This document shows, in pieces, positions 42,239 to 53,251 of a DNA stretch of 64,000 nt (position 1 is the stretch's first letter; every line of letters begins with the position of its first letter). Under the pieces are notes generated by a model. It saw only the letters and a program-made list of their open reading frames with translations, had not been told where the DNA came from and did not search any database. The position numbers were made by a program, and so were the translations under genes. Source of the stretch: Balaenoptera acutorostrata (lineage: Eukaryota; Chordata; Mammalia; Artiodactyla; Balaenopteridae); the NCBI RefSeq assembly GCF_949987535.1, contig NC_080078.1, positions 25,254,942-25,318,941 of the forward strand. Reading direction: 5' to 3'.

Positions 42239-44164
42239 TTAGTTAATAGCTCCCTGACGTCAGTTGCTCTGGACACTTATGGTGACTTCTTGTTGAGAAA
42301 TCTCTTCAAGTAATTTCTAAGACATCAGCAAGTCCTATGACTTCATTTTCCACCAATAACCCACTGCTGTGGAAAGAACATGAAACTACTGGGTTCACTT
42401 TTGCAACAAGGAATGGAAAGACTTCCTTGCCCAAATGCTTCTGTCTTTTAGTTTCTCCACCAGGGAGTGGAAATGGAAACACAGGAAGCAGAGACCTGGG
42501 GCATCAGTGACTCTTCTCCACCAGGGCTGCTGTTCCTTAGGGTCTAGAGGCTGCCTTGGGAACCACCTCTACGGTAAAGAATAGAGATTGCATCCTTTTT
42601 CCAACCAGGAAGCTCCTGAATGGTTTGGAATTTGCCCTGAATGGCCAGGCTGGAGAATTTATTTTCAAAGCTGACCTCAACTTGGAAATCTTGCAGCTGA
42701 GACACAGGGAAGAGTCTGGATGTCTGTGTCTGCGTTCTGCGCTGATTTCTTTCTCATGCTCTGAGCTGGCTTGGTCACAGTTTGACTTTTTATTTTTCCC
42801 CTACGTTTCCCAAATGCAGCCTTGGCACACTCTCCTCTATTAAAAACCTCATTTTGCCGTAAGCGGGGTTAGTTAGATGTTCTTAGATTCCTCTGCAACA
42901 CTCTGGTCAGTGAACTTGACCAGGTGCCAGAGAAGCTGGTGGGCATGCTGGTGGTGCAGAAACGTGGCTTTCTGCTACAAACACATTTAGTGTATTACCC
43001 TACATTTCTTATTACTTTTCTGAAGCACGAGAGCAGCATGGGAGAGGATACAGACATTCCAGAAAGGAAAGGTGAGGGTGGGGGGAGAACCAGCCTTCCT
43101 GTGATGAAGCAAATCATTCCACATTGCTGATTTACCCGGGAGATTATTCTGCATTATCTATTATTGGAATGGAGTGTCAAAAATATTCCTTTTCCTCAAA
43201 CATGTGAGAGGTTGCGAAACTCATTTCCATTGAAAATACCTGGCCATGATTTCTCAACTAAGGAAATAACCATCTCTAAAGTTATCTGTGGAAGTCAGGG
43301 AGCCAATAATGTCTGGCTACTGTGACGTTTATTTGGCTTAATGGGTTCCTTCCTGAGAATTTAATGTCTTTTCCACATGCGGCAGCTACAGTGGAATTGA
43401 AACTGACATACTTCTACCCGCAGGTCCTTTCTTCTCTTTAGATTATGTGAAAAATGAGCCCAATTGCAATTCTCTTGTTATGTTCACTCACCTAACATTG
43501 AACAAATGACTGCTGAGCACCCCATTTTCTCTTTCAGCCACAGAATTGCTTTCTCGTCTTCCCGAGTACATGGAAGTTTGTCCCGGGCTGCCCAGGTCCA
43601 CCTTGCTGTACAGCCTCCAGGAATCAGCCCTGGGTCCTCCCCGCACTGTCTCTCCCTCTGTGCAGGCTCCTTCTTACAACACATATGAGAACAAAAATCA
43701 TACAGTCGGGATTTTTAAAAAACTCAATTTAATGAATATTTGACTCTGCCTAGGGCCCTGTTCGCAATGGAAAGACCTGTCAGTCATCTTTCCTGACTTC
43801 CCAGGTGGATGATCTCAAGAGGGAGATGTATCCATATGCAGGGTGATATTCAAAGTCCTTGATAACAGGTATGTAGGAGCGCCCACAAATCAGAAGGACA
43901 ATGGCTTCAGCACTGGAGCAGACCCCTGAAAACCCCGAGTGAGCTGGGCAACAGCCCTCTATTAGCTGGATTGTGAGAAGTTCTGGTTGAGTGGCTGGGA
44001 TGGTGCAGGAGGAGGGTGGAGCACCAGAGATTGGGGTCAGCATGTATCTGTTTCTACCAATCAGAATGGAGGTATGCTGATGTTTAACTGACTTAGGTAA
44101 GTGTGCCAGGGCACACCAGCAGAACACCAGCCCTGCTTGGACAGAAATAGAGGGTGTATGTGTG
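42237..44164. other. Single-copy sequence, about 1.9 kb
   Basis: No repeat recognised over most of this block and no exon that I can defend. Several frames of 65-115 codons (for example 42556-42843 plus, 43780-44127 minus) overlap on opposite strands without domains. This is one of the longer repeat-free stretches and worth a conservation check. Confidence 0.4.
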
Positions 44165-44325
44165 TCTGCACATCAGAAACCTTCTGGGGCATTTATTAAA
44201 ACTTCAGAATCTGGGTCCCTAATTCTGGTTCTGATTCAGTGATTCTAGGGTGGGTCCGGGAATACGTATTTTTAACAAAAGTCTTAGTGACCATGATGGG
44301 ACCAGCTGATAGACCTGGATCTGGA
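44165..44325 (+). mobile_element. MER5 hAT MITE, partial
   Basis: 'acatcagaaaccttctgggg', 'catttattaaaacttcagaa', 'ctgattcagtgattctaggg', 'tgggtccgggaatacgtatt' match MER5-type sequence. Confidence 0.75.
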
Positions 44326-44354
44326 AATGGCTGTTAACATGCTGGACAAGAGGG

Positions 44355-44510
44355 CATGCCCTGGTGTCTAGTGAGTCTGGGTTAAACTCTCTGAGTCCCA
44401 GTTTACTCAGCTGTAAAATGGTGCTAACGATGGTGGTTATGAGGATTAAATGAGAAAGTGTTTCTGAAATGCTTAGTCCAGACCTGACCCAGAGAAAGCA
44501 CCCCATGACC
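44355..44510 (+). repeat. MIR SINE, core and 3' part
   Basis: 'gtcccagtttactcagctgt', 'aaaatggtgctaacgatggt', 'tatgaggattaaatgagaaa' follow MIR in sense. Confidence 0.85.
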
Positions 44511-45244
44511 CCACCCAATTCCCATCCAAAGCAAAGTGGAAGGAAAGCTCTCAACTGAACCTTCTAAGGTGTCTGTGGGGATGGAGACTCCTGGAACTGC
44601 CCTCACTTGAATAAGGCAATATTTCTTAGTATGAGAATCTACATTTTTAACACATACCCCCAAATCATTCTTATGTTCACTAAGTTAAAAACAAACATTG
44701 CTCTAGTTGGAGAAAGAATAAACAGTAGTTTCAGATCACAAGAGTGGGTGGCTACCTGCTCTGCCTGCATATGAGGGGGATCTGAACACGGCCAGCATGA
44801 ATGATTTAGGCCCTGGAGGACTGGGGCTCCAGCACCTGGGCTGCCTGTCACTACACTCCCTGTATCCACTTCCCTCTGGGATGTTTAAGCTCCCCCTCCC
44901 ACATATGGTGAAGACAAAATGAGCTAATGGGGATGCAAGTATCTGTGCCTAAGAAAGTATTTTAATTAATGACACAAATCCATAGTCCCTTTGGTCGAGT
45001 GGGAAGCAACAATTTATCTTCTCCTTTAAATCTAACTAGCATTTTCTTTTATTTCTCGCTCTTTGCCCAATTATAAAAATACTAGGACAAATGTGGAAAA
45101 TTGGAAAATAGAGAAAAGCATAAAGTGGTTAAAAAAATTTACTTATCGGGGCACAATGACTACATTGCTAAAAGGGTTTACCTGCTAAATCAAAGAATAT
45201 GGGTGTGTCCCTACACAGTGCCTTGAGCAGAATGGAAGGACAGA
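44511..45244. other. Single-copy sequence, nothing recognised
   Basis: No exon or repeat that I can support. Confidence 0.4.
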
Positions 45245-45460
45245 AACAGTCTAGCGGAGGGGTCAAGGGCATGAGTTCTGGCGTGAGTTCCAATGCCTGC
45301 GGTGTGACTTTGGCCAACTTGCTTAACTTTTCCTTGCCTCAGTTTCCTCATCTGTAACGTGGGGAAAATGCTATTCCCTGCTACATGAGACTCTTACAAG
45401 AATTAAATAAAATAAAACGTAACATTCTTAGCCTACTCAAAAAACACTGGGCTATTATTT
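45245..45460 (+). repeat. MIR SINE, nearly complete
   Basis: 'gggcatgagttctggcgtga', 'gtgtgactttggccaacttg', 'cttgcctcagtttcctcatc', 'acaagaattaaataaaataa' follow MIR in sense. Confidence 0.9.
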
Positions 45461-45591
45461 GAATAATACATTTTGATCAAGTGAGGAAAATCAGGTCAGA
45501 TAATGACTATATATGATTGTCCATAGGTGTCATCCATTCTGATTAGTCCATTTACAAATATTTTGGCTATCACCTCTGGACAACTGTAACT

Positions 45592-45690
45592 CACATTATT
45601 GAATACTTACTATAACCAGGCACTATTCTAAATGCATTACCACATTTAACCCTCAAAATAGCCCTCTGAGATTGGAGTATAAAGGATTTG
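45592..45690 (-). repeat. MIR SINE, 3' end, antisense
   Basis: 'ttgaatacttactataacca', 'ggcactattctaaatgcatt', 'aaccctcaaaatagccctct' are antisense MIR. Confidence 0.75.
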
Positions 45691-45694
45691 GTGT

Positions 45695-45750
45695 TTTATT
45701 CTATTTTATGTCATTTTATTTTATTACTTTATTTCATTTTATTTTTCCTT
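45695..45750. repeat. (TTTTAT)n imperfect simple repeat
   Basis: Repeated ATTTTATT units, interrupted. Confidence 0.75.
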
Positions 45751-48429
45751 CCTTACCTGAAAACGTCACCTGTCATAGAAACTGATCCAGGCTCAAATCA
45801 CACCACCCCTATCCAGATGAGCACGCCTAGAGGTATATAGCACACCTAGAGCACACCTGATGTTGCTTTGAAGGAGTGACGTCTGTGATGCCAGCTTCTG
45901 ATTGTTTGCTGCATGGCTAATTTTAACTATTTGTTTAATATGCAAATGATACCTCCCAGTGACAGCCTGGGGAGAACTGCAGATGTCTTTCCTTCAAAAC
46001 GACACAGCCCCGCTGCTGTTCCCAATCAGTTACTGACACTGTTACTTCAATCTAGGGCTCTGATTTACCCAACTTGATAGCAATCGCCCTGACTTCAAGC
46101 AAGGCTACTGCTAACACATACCTTTGTGAGAATGAGAAAATGGGGCTCCCTCTGGACAGATGAGTTAAAAGAACACACCACCAACAACCTCCACCCTCCC
46201 ATCCCCCCAACCCTGGGAGAAAATTAGAAAAGCTATTTCTACCTCATTGGTTGACCTAGGAAAAAGTACCTCTCTGAGGGTACTCAATATCAAGGGACAC
46301 ACAGCTTGCAGAGTGGAGAACTGGCTACATTTTGGCCCCTATCTACCTTCTTGGTCACACACCTCTGTGCAGTGCACAACTGGAGAAATCTTATATGGTG
46401 GCCTTGACCCAGAGTCCGAAAGACATTTGTACTTCTGAGTTTCCCCATGTTGTGGAATAAAAATGTTATTTCAACAGCTGGGACCAGAGATCCTTGGGTG
46501 AGAACCATGTTTGATTAGGAAAATACTTGATGGGGCTGCTTTTGTGTGGAAAGATCCTCCATGTGAAAGGAGATAGATAAGAGAGAGGAGAGGTGGGAGA
46601 GGCAAAAGGGACTGAGTAACAGGGTGGGAAGATGGAGCCTGTTGAGAAATGTGTCAGTGATAAGTTCCCAATGGCGAGGTCAGAGAACATTACTTAGGAG
46701 CAGGGACGTCTAATACTCCAGCTTGGATTTGGGGGAATGGCCACATGAACCTCCTCTGTTGCCCTAAAGCTTCACCAATAATCTGATGAACGTAACCTTG
46801 TCTCAGGGATTGGTGGAAGTGAAAAAACTGAGTTTTTACTCTTGGTGGACGGAGCTTGGAAGACAGTGAGGTGCTCCCTAAACAGATCTAATTCAATGAA
46901 AGGAGAAACACAGGACGGTGACCAGAGAAGATAGAGCTTATCCAAATCAGGCCTCTGAGAATCCTAGAGAGACAGGAAGGGGCAGTGGCCTTCCCACCAT
47001 ATGTGGGGTGAAGACGAAGCCAGTGTCACTGGAATTTCAAAGGACAAAGTAACGCCAGTGGACATCAAGCTCACACGTGTCAGCAATGATCATAGAGTTT
47101 TGGCTCTCTGTCATCCCTCCCTTTCTCTCTGAATTATGATGAATAATTACAGTTCATGGCTACTGAGTGTCTAACAGTTACCAGGAGCTGAATATACATG
47201 ATCTCAAACTTCAAAACAAACTTAGCCAAGTATCTAGTATTTAGGTCTGCATTTTAGAGTTCAAGGAGTTTGAGAATCAGATCCAGGTGAGGATCGGGAA
47301 GGGAAGGGAAATGTTTTCCTCCAGTGAGAATGGAGGTCTTGCTGAGTCAGGATCCCTTCCTAGTGCCCACATTCCCTTAAGTCTAGGAGCACATAGTCTG
47401 GTGTTTTGAAGAGAGGAATCAGAATCACTTTCATTTATGAGAACAGCATGTGATATGTGCCTAATTGCCCTGCAGCATGGCAACAGTGATGCTTATCCTT
47501 AGATAGGTGTGGGATCAGCTTGGTTAGAAGTTGATGTCAACACAAAGTTCCATCCAAGTGTGCTCAGAGTTCATGGTTTTTTAATCATGTTGCTGTGTGG
47601 TTACAATTAAGATAAAAGCTAGAGGGAAACAGGCTGTGCGGTAACGCCAACTAACGGGAGAAGGAAAATTCTGTTTTCTCTGTGCCCAGCATCCTGTGGC
47701 AGAGGAGCTGGCTCATCATTTGGACAACCAAAAACATGGCACCATTTTCAAATAGCCCACTCTCCAGAAGACGGTGTCCCCCCTCCCTGAGGACCACTTG
47801 CCCAAATACAAGCATTATTGAGGCATGAGGGCCTTCAGGGAGAGGGCCAAAGGGAATCTGGGGATATCCTAATGACATTCCAGGAGCAGACCAAGGAGAT
47901 GCTGGGAACATGGGTCATAATGACATTCCAGAGAGAGAGAAAGTTGAGGGAGGTTCTGAGCATGTGACATTCCTAAGAAAGAGAGGGTCGTGTTGGATTC
48001 TGGGAGCAGGGCAACCTGAATGAGACTTCTTTCTGGTCTACCCACAGGTCTAAGCTATCGACATCATCTAGGTGCAGGTAGAAGCAAATGAAGCCTTGGG
48101 ATTTGCTTCAATCCTTCTAGAGAGAACTGGGGAAGAGATTTCTTCTCCAAAGGCTGGGTGAGCCTTATAGCTGCAGGACTGAGAGCCTTAGAGATCTGTG
48201 ACTTTCTGGCAGGCCAACGTTGGTCTGTAGTGATACGCAAAGCCCTCTGGAGGCCAAGAAGGAGATGAACAGAAGGGATGACCTCTCTTGACCCCAAGAT
48301 AGGGAAGTTCAAGGATATTAGAGAGGTTTTCTCTAGGTACCTCCACAGGGGTTGGCCCACTTAACCACTTCTTCATCTTCATCCTACACGGGTAGAGATT
48401 ATTTCACTTCCTATCATCCATGGGATTGG
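45751..48429. other. Longest mainly single-copy block, about 2.7 kb
   Basis: No exon recognised. 45860-46110 is a candidate conserved island with a perfect octamer ATGCAAAT at 45940-45947. 47150-47280 may hold a very worn antisense MIR. 47873-48010 holds a decayed tandem array (separate entry). Confidence 0.4.
47873..48010. repeat. Decayed tandem repeat, three units of 44-48 bp
   Basis: TGACATTCC starts three successive units at 47873, 47921 and 47965. Each continues with an AG-rich stretch and a 'ctgggaacatg', 'tctgagcatg' or 'tctgggagcag' tail. Spacing is 48 then 44 bp. A worn minisatellite is the simplest reading. Confidence 0.65.
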
Positions 48430-48540
48430 AACCCAACAGAGCTGAAAACTTAACATACTATCACTACTAATAATAGCAAATGCTTAAATAGCTCTGGCTT
48501 TGTGACAATCGCTGTTCTGAATACTTAATTTATATTAGCA
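48430..48540 (-). repeat. MIR SINE fragment, antisense
   Basis: 'atagcaaatgcttaaatagc' and 'tgacaatcgctgttctgaat' fit the antisense MIR 3' part. Weak. Confidence 0.5.
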
Positions 48541-48542
48541 TT

Positions 48543-49230
48543 TTTACAAAATTAAACTTTTTATTTTTAGATAATTGTAGATTCACATGCAGTTGTAAGA
48601 AATAATAGAGAAATCCCATGTGCCCTTTACCCAGCTTCCCCCAGTGGCAATGCATTGCAAAACTATCGCACGATACCACAACCAGGAAATTGATATTCAT
48701 ACAGTCAAGATACAGAACATTTCCATCACCAAAAGGATTCTTCATATCACCCTTTTACAGTCATGCCCACTTCCCTCCTGCCCTATCCCCTTTAGCTCCT
48801 GGGCATCACTAACCTGTTTCCCATTTCTATAATTTTGCCGTTTCAAGAATGTTATATAAAGGGAATCATACAGGATGTAACCTTTTGAGACTGAATTTTT
48901 TTCTGTCAGCATATTTCTCTGGAGATTTGTTCTGGTTGTTGCATGAATCAATTTTTTGTTCCTTTTCATTGCTGAGTAATATTCCATGATATGGATGTAT
49001 CACTGTTTAGCCATTTGTCCCTGAAGGACATCTGGGTTGTTTCCAGTTTAGGCGATTAGGAATAAAAGTGCTGTAAACACTTATGTGTAAATATATGTTT
49101 TCATTTCTCTGGGATCAATGGCCAGGAGCATAATTGCTGGGTCATAATGTAGTTATATGTTTAGTTTTTTTGGAAACTGCCACTGTTTTCCAGAGTGACT
49201 GTACCATTTTATATTCTCACCAGCCCTAGA
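48543..49230 (-). repeat. L1 3' end, antisense
   Basis: Antisense L1 3' UTR followed by the end of ORF2: 'tgtagattcacatgcagttg', 'atacagaacatttccatcac', 'ccttttcattgctgagtaat', 'gggttgtttccagtttaggc', 'gccactgttttccagagtga', 'atattctcaccagccct'. L1MB-like by texture. Frames of 64-81 codons here are decayed L1 or its complement. Confidence 0.88.
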
Positions 49231-50109
49231 TTGGAGTTGGCATGCATGACAGAATCAATATGCCATCCTTGGGCTGAAGCAACCAGTTTTCCAGAAACCC
49301 CTCATTAGAATGTTCCTAGAATGGAGAATAAGTTAGTCCACATTTTAGAATGGATGTGTTTGTCAAGTTAGCAAGGCAGAGAAAATTTGGAAAGAATAGA
49401 TCACAGGAGAGGTGAGTTTTGATGGGGATACAGGGCAAGGAGGAAAGCTTGTGTGGTTGTCCAGGACTGTCACAGTACAATTACCAAAAGAGCTCTGGGT
49501 CTCTTGATGGGAAAAACTAAGGTGTGAAGTAAAAAAGAACAGCGAGCAGCCAAAATCAACCTTCAGGAACTCTGAAAACCCAGATCAAACTCAGGGGTGA
49601 GTTCCCCATAGTCCACTCAATCCTACTGTTTGCAGAATTCTTGCAGCCGATAGTGCAGTAAATATGAGACTTCATTACCCAAATATGCCACTGTTAATCA
49701 GTTAGTGACCCAGTCTCTCGAATGCACAGGACTTTCCCATACCTGCCTTGCTCCTCCACCCCTCACTTCAGCCACAACTTGCTCCTCTCTCTTGAGCACC
49801 ATCATTCTCACGGATGCAGCAGGACCTGGTCTCTGTAGCGTGGCATCTTTTCCCCCATCAGTCACCTTCCCCATTCACTCAGAAAATTCTTTGCCCTTGT
49901 ATTTCCAAATTGTTTTCCCATCTCATCCCCTAAAACTTTAGTTTAGCATTTCTATTATGACAAAGAGTAAGGGTGGTAAAAAACAGAGATCAGGATGAAA
50001 TTATGAAGGGATGGATAAAGTATGGCTCAACAAGGAGAAAAAAAATGAAGGGAAAAAATGCCATAAAACTTTTCACTCTGGGGATATTAAGATTACAATT
50101 AATTTTTAC
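49231..50109. other. Mostly single-copy; possible L2 trace at 49700-49940
   Basis: The C/T-rich segment at 49700-49940 loosely resembles L2 in sense ('ctttgcccttgtatttccaa'). Nothing else recognised. Confidence 0.35.
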
Positions 50110-50340
50110 TCAGGGTTCATAAATGTGCCAAACATTGTGTTAAATACTTTATCACATGCAATTCTCAGAACATCCCAATAAAGCATGTTCTCTTTCTATT
50201 CTCTTTGAAAGTGAGGGAAGTAGATTTGAGAGATTAGATTACATGCTCAAGGTCATAGTACCGACAGTAGTGGAGCCAGGATTCAAACTCAGGCAGTCTT
50301 ATTCCAGAACCCTTCTCGAGTCCATGATAGATCAACTAAG
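50110..50340 (-). repeat. MIR SINE, antisense, nearly complete
   Basis: 'tgccaaacattgtgttaaat', 'tttgaaagtgagggaagtag', 'acatgctcaaggtcatagta', 'agccaggattcaaactcagg' follow MIR in reverse. Confidence 0.85.
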
Positions 50341-50879
50341 TAAAACGTATTTATGCCAGCTCAGAAATTGAGGTGAGCCTTCTGAAGCCAGAGAGTATAT
50401 TGTAAGAGAAAAAGGCAAGACAGGGCTGTTCCAACATGACTTGCCCATGTGAAGATCTGACCTAGATTCTAGGATTGGATCTGGCCTCCTTGAACTTGTT
50501 AGATGCTCTTGGGTGCCAGTACTTGGTCTGGACAACCTAACCTCATCAGGCATGGTTCCTGATATCCAACTGAAAGAAAGAAGAGCAATTCTTATGACTG
50601 CAAAAAGTGACAATATTTCTACAAAAGCCTACATAGAAGAAGATCATGTTGAACTCCCATTTCTGATCAAACGGAAGGCCAATATTCCCACTGAAAAAAA
50701 ACTAAAAATGCTGATAGTGAAGAATTGTCAAATCAAAATCTAAGGGAAGGCAGAAATTCAGAATGGTAAGCACAGTATTGAACCATCTTTGTGCTGAAAG
50801 CATTTCCCTAACTGATCAACTTAGGCTTCAGTTTTTACATCCTCATGGGGCACAAGGTACTAAATACCAAGCCTAGGAC
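50341..50879. other. Unassigned sequence next to L1-like DNA
   Basis: Contains a 76-codon plus-strand frame at 50513-50743, lysine-rich toward its end, with no recognisable domain. Could be worn L1 5' sequence. Confidence 0.35.
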
Positions 50880-51690
50880 CTTCCCAAAGTAAGAAGTTAA
50901 ATGCAAGACTCCACAAAAATATGGAACCCAAAGAGCTATAATATCAGTGTAAAGATGAACCAGAAGTAAAACCACTGTACATATATGGCCCCAATCCCTG
51001 CAGTCTGCAAGAAAAATTCTTCAGGATTTAGCACAGCAGGGGAAAAAAAAACCTTCTAAAAAAGCTATAATCACAGTTACAGCCCAAACTGAACCACCCA
51101 CAGGCCTAAAGGCCTCTAAGCCATGAACTGGTTTAACACAATCGCCCCAGGTGTCCAGCAGAGGAAAATGAAAATGCTCTCTGGAGGAATGCAACTTTTT
51201 CCCAGTCCTCAAGGGATTGCCAGGAATAAATCTCCAAGAAAAATGAGCAGAACACAGTAATAAATGTCTAAACATGTAGGAAGTAAGACATAATGAGTAG
51301 AAAGTAAGAGAAAGAAACAACTGTGGGATTCTCAGAAGACAGTAGCAGTGGCAGCTTAGTTTTTCAATCTCTTTCAATCCCCATACAAAAACAGAGCAAC
51401 TAGATAGCAAAGCTATAAACACATTTCCAAACAAATCTAGGGGAGAAGATACCCCCCACAAACTCCAAAAGACAGGAGGGTGGGGACAGATCACTAACAG
51501 ATATCAGACTCGCTTGGTGTTGAAGTCTATAGGGGAGGATGAGGAGAGAAGCAATAGAGGCAGAATCTGAAGAGCTTGAGAAAAAGAGAATCCCATAGTA
51601 GCCAACTAGAAAGAACAAAAGAAATGATGCTTTAAAGAAACAGAAGGTGAAAAGGAAGAAAAATTCAAAAGTCAGTAAGAAATGAAGAAC
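50880..51690 (+). repeat. Probable L1M/HAL1 5'-side sequence
   Basis: A-rich on the plus strand and continuous with L1 3' sequence at 51690. Text such as 'cagcaggggaaaaaaaaacc', 'tggtttaacacaatcgcccc', 'gagaagataccccccacaaa' suggests an old L1 5' region, but I cannot confirm it. The longest open frame in the window (157 codons, minus, 51021-51494) and a 120-codon frame overlapping it (51400-51762) are antisense to this segment; their Leu/Phe/Ser-rich content is what the complement of A-rich DNA gives. Confidence 0.4.
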
Positions 51691-52120
51691 ACAAACCAAT
51701 ATCTGTACAACCATACTCATAGCACCATAATTCACAATAGCCAAAAGGTAGAAACCATTCAAAATTCCATCTACAGATGAATGGATAAATAAAATGTGAT
51801 CTATCCATACAATGGAATATTATTCAACCTTAAAAGGGAAGCATTCTGACACATGCTATAATGTGAATGAAACCTGAAGACAGTGAAATAAGCCAGTGAA
51901 AAAAGGACAAATACTGTGATTCTACTCATACGAGGTGCTTAGAGTAGTTAAATTCATAGGGAATTCATTCAGTTTTGCAAGATGAAAAACGTTCTAGAGA
52001 TGGAAGAAGGTGATGGTGGCATAACAATGTGAATGTACTTAATGACACTGAACTATACACTTAAAAATGGTTAAAATGTTAACATTTATGTTATATATAT
52101 TTTATCACAATTAAAAATAA
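51690..52120 (+). repeat. L1 3' end (ORF2 end and 3' UTR)
   Basis: 'atagcaccataattcacaat', 'ctacagatgaatggataaat', 'ccatacaatggaatattatt', 'gaactatacacttaaaaatg', 'gttaaaatgttaacatttat', ending in an A-rich tail. Typical L1MB-like 3' end in sense. Confidence 0.9.
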
Positions 52121-52124
52121 ATAA

Positions 52125-52760
52125 AAATAAATTTCAAAAGAAGAAATGAAGAAAGAATTGAAGTATTGAAAATAGGCAAAGAAGATTGAACACATGGATA
52201 ATAGGAATTTCTGAAGATGAAAATCAAAACAAGGGAACAGAAGAAATGCTAAAAACTAAATGTTTTCAGGAAGAAAACATTCCTGAAATTAAAAAACAAT
52301 AATTTTAAATTACATTGTGAAAGAGCACCACACACAGGAGAACGCTGATCCAAAATGATCACTACCAAGACATATTCTAATCTGATCTGGGATTTAAAAA
52401 ATCCTTTTGGCATCTAGCAAAAAGAGCATGTGAATTTTAAGGGAAAGAAAATTAGATTATTATTAGGCATTGAGAGCCATGCTTTATGTCATAAGAAAAT
52501 TGAGTAATATATTTAATATACTCAAGAAACAGAGCACCAAGGATTTTATATGCACCAAAATTGATTTTTTAAGTACAAAGGGCATAGACAAACTTATCAA
52601 AGCGCAAGAACTCAAGAAATATTGTTCCCACAAGCCCCTTCTGAGTAATCTAGCATGGAATGAGTTTTAGACAACCAAAATTAACTAAGGAGCTGGTGAC
52701 ATAATGACTGCTAATGAGCATTAAATGAACAGCAATTGAGACAGAGAAAACCAAGACAAA
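52125..52760 (+). repeat. HAL1/L1 ORF1-like decayed region
   Basis: 'gaagatgaaaatcaaaacaa', 'aagaaaacattcctgaaatt', 'tctagcaaaaagagcatgtg', 'caccaaggattttatatgca', 'caagcccc ttctgagtaat' resemble the HAL1/L1 ORF1 and downstream text in sense. A 66-codon frame at 52470-52670 is a remnant at most. Confidence 0.5.
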
Positions 52761-52945
52761 TGAGGACCCATAGGAGGAGTGTATTATGAAATGCCTACAT
52801 GCTCTAGCCATGTATATATAGTACAATTATTAAGAATGGGGGGGGGTCTTTATAAGTTTGTCAAAATTTATAGAGCTGTGCACCTAAAACAGGTAACCCT
52901 TGCTGTATGTAGGTTTTATCTCAATAAACTTGAAAAAAAGGAGGG
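52761..52945 (+). repeat. L1-type 3' tail
   Basis: 'gctgtgcacctaaaacaggt' then 'atctcaataaacttgaaaaa' is the style of an L1 or HAL1 3' end with a terminal A-run. A G9 tract sits at about 52838. Confidence 0.55.
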
Positions 52946-53214
52946 GGATGAGAAGAACGTATACCAAAATTTCTTAATGTTTTCAACAATCATAATTCTT
53001 AATGGTATGAGTAGTATTATTCCAAGAGTGTTGTGTGTTTAAAATTGTATAAAACAGGTGAGAAATTATGGTATATTCTAATCCTATCACCACTTGTGCT
53101 CTTGAAAACCAGTATTCTTGGGATGGAAGAGAAGACATATTGATGTAATTTGAAGAAGTTAAATAAAAGAAGTCTTCACTTAAAGCTGGAAATATCAGTA
53201 TGAATGCATGAGAT

Positions 53215-53251
53215 TTATATTATATTATATTATATTATATTATATTATATT
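53215..53251. repeat. (TATAT)n pentanucleotide array
   Basis: About seven TATAT units in a 5-bp rhythm. Confidence 0.95.

Noticed and set aside
41989..42246. 85-codon plus frame ending in a Tyr-Ile run
   Set aside because: A MIR followed by the (TA)31 array.
51021..51494. Longest open frame in the window, 157 codons on the minus strand, with the overlapping 120-codon frame at 51400-51762
   Set aside because: It is antisense to A-rich, probably L1-derived DNA; the Leu/Phe/Ser/Cys-rich product is what the complement of such DNA gives. No domain is recognisable.
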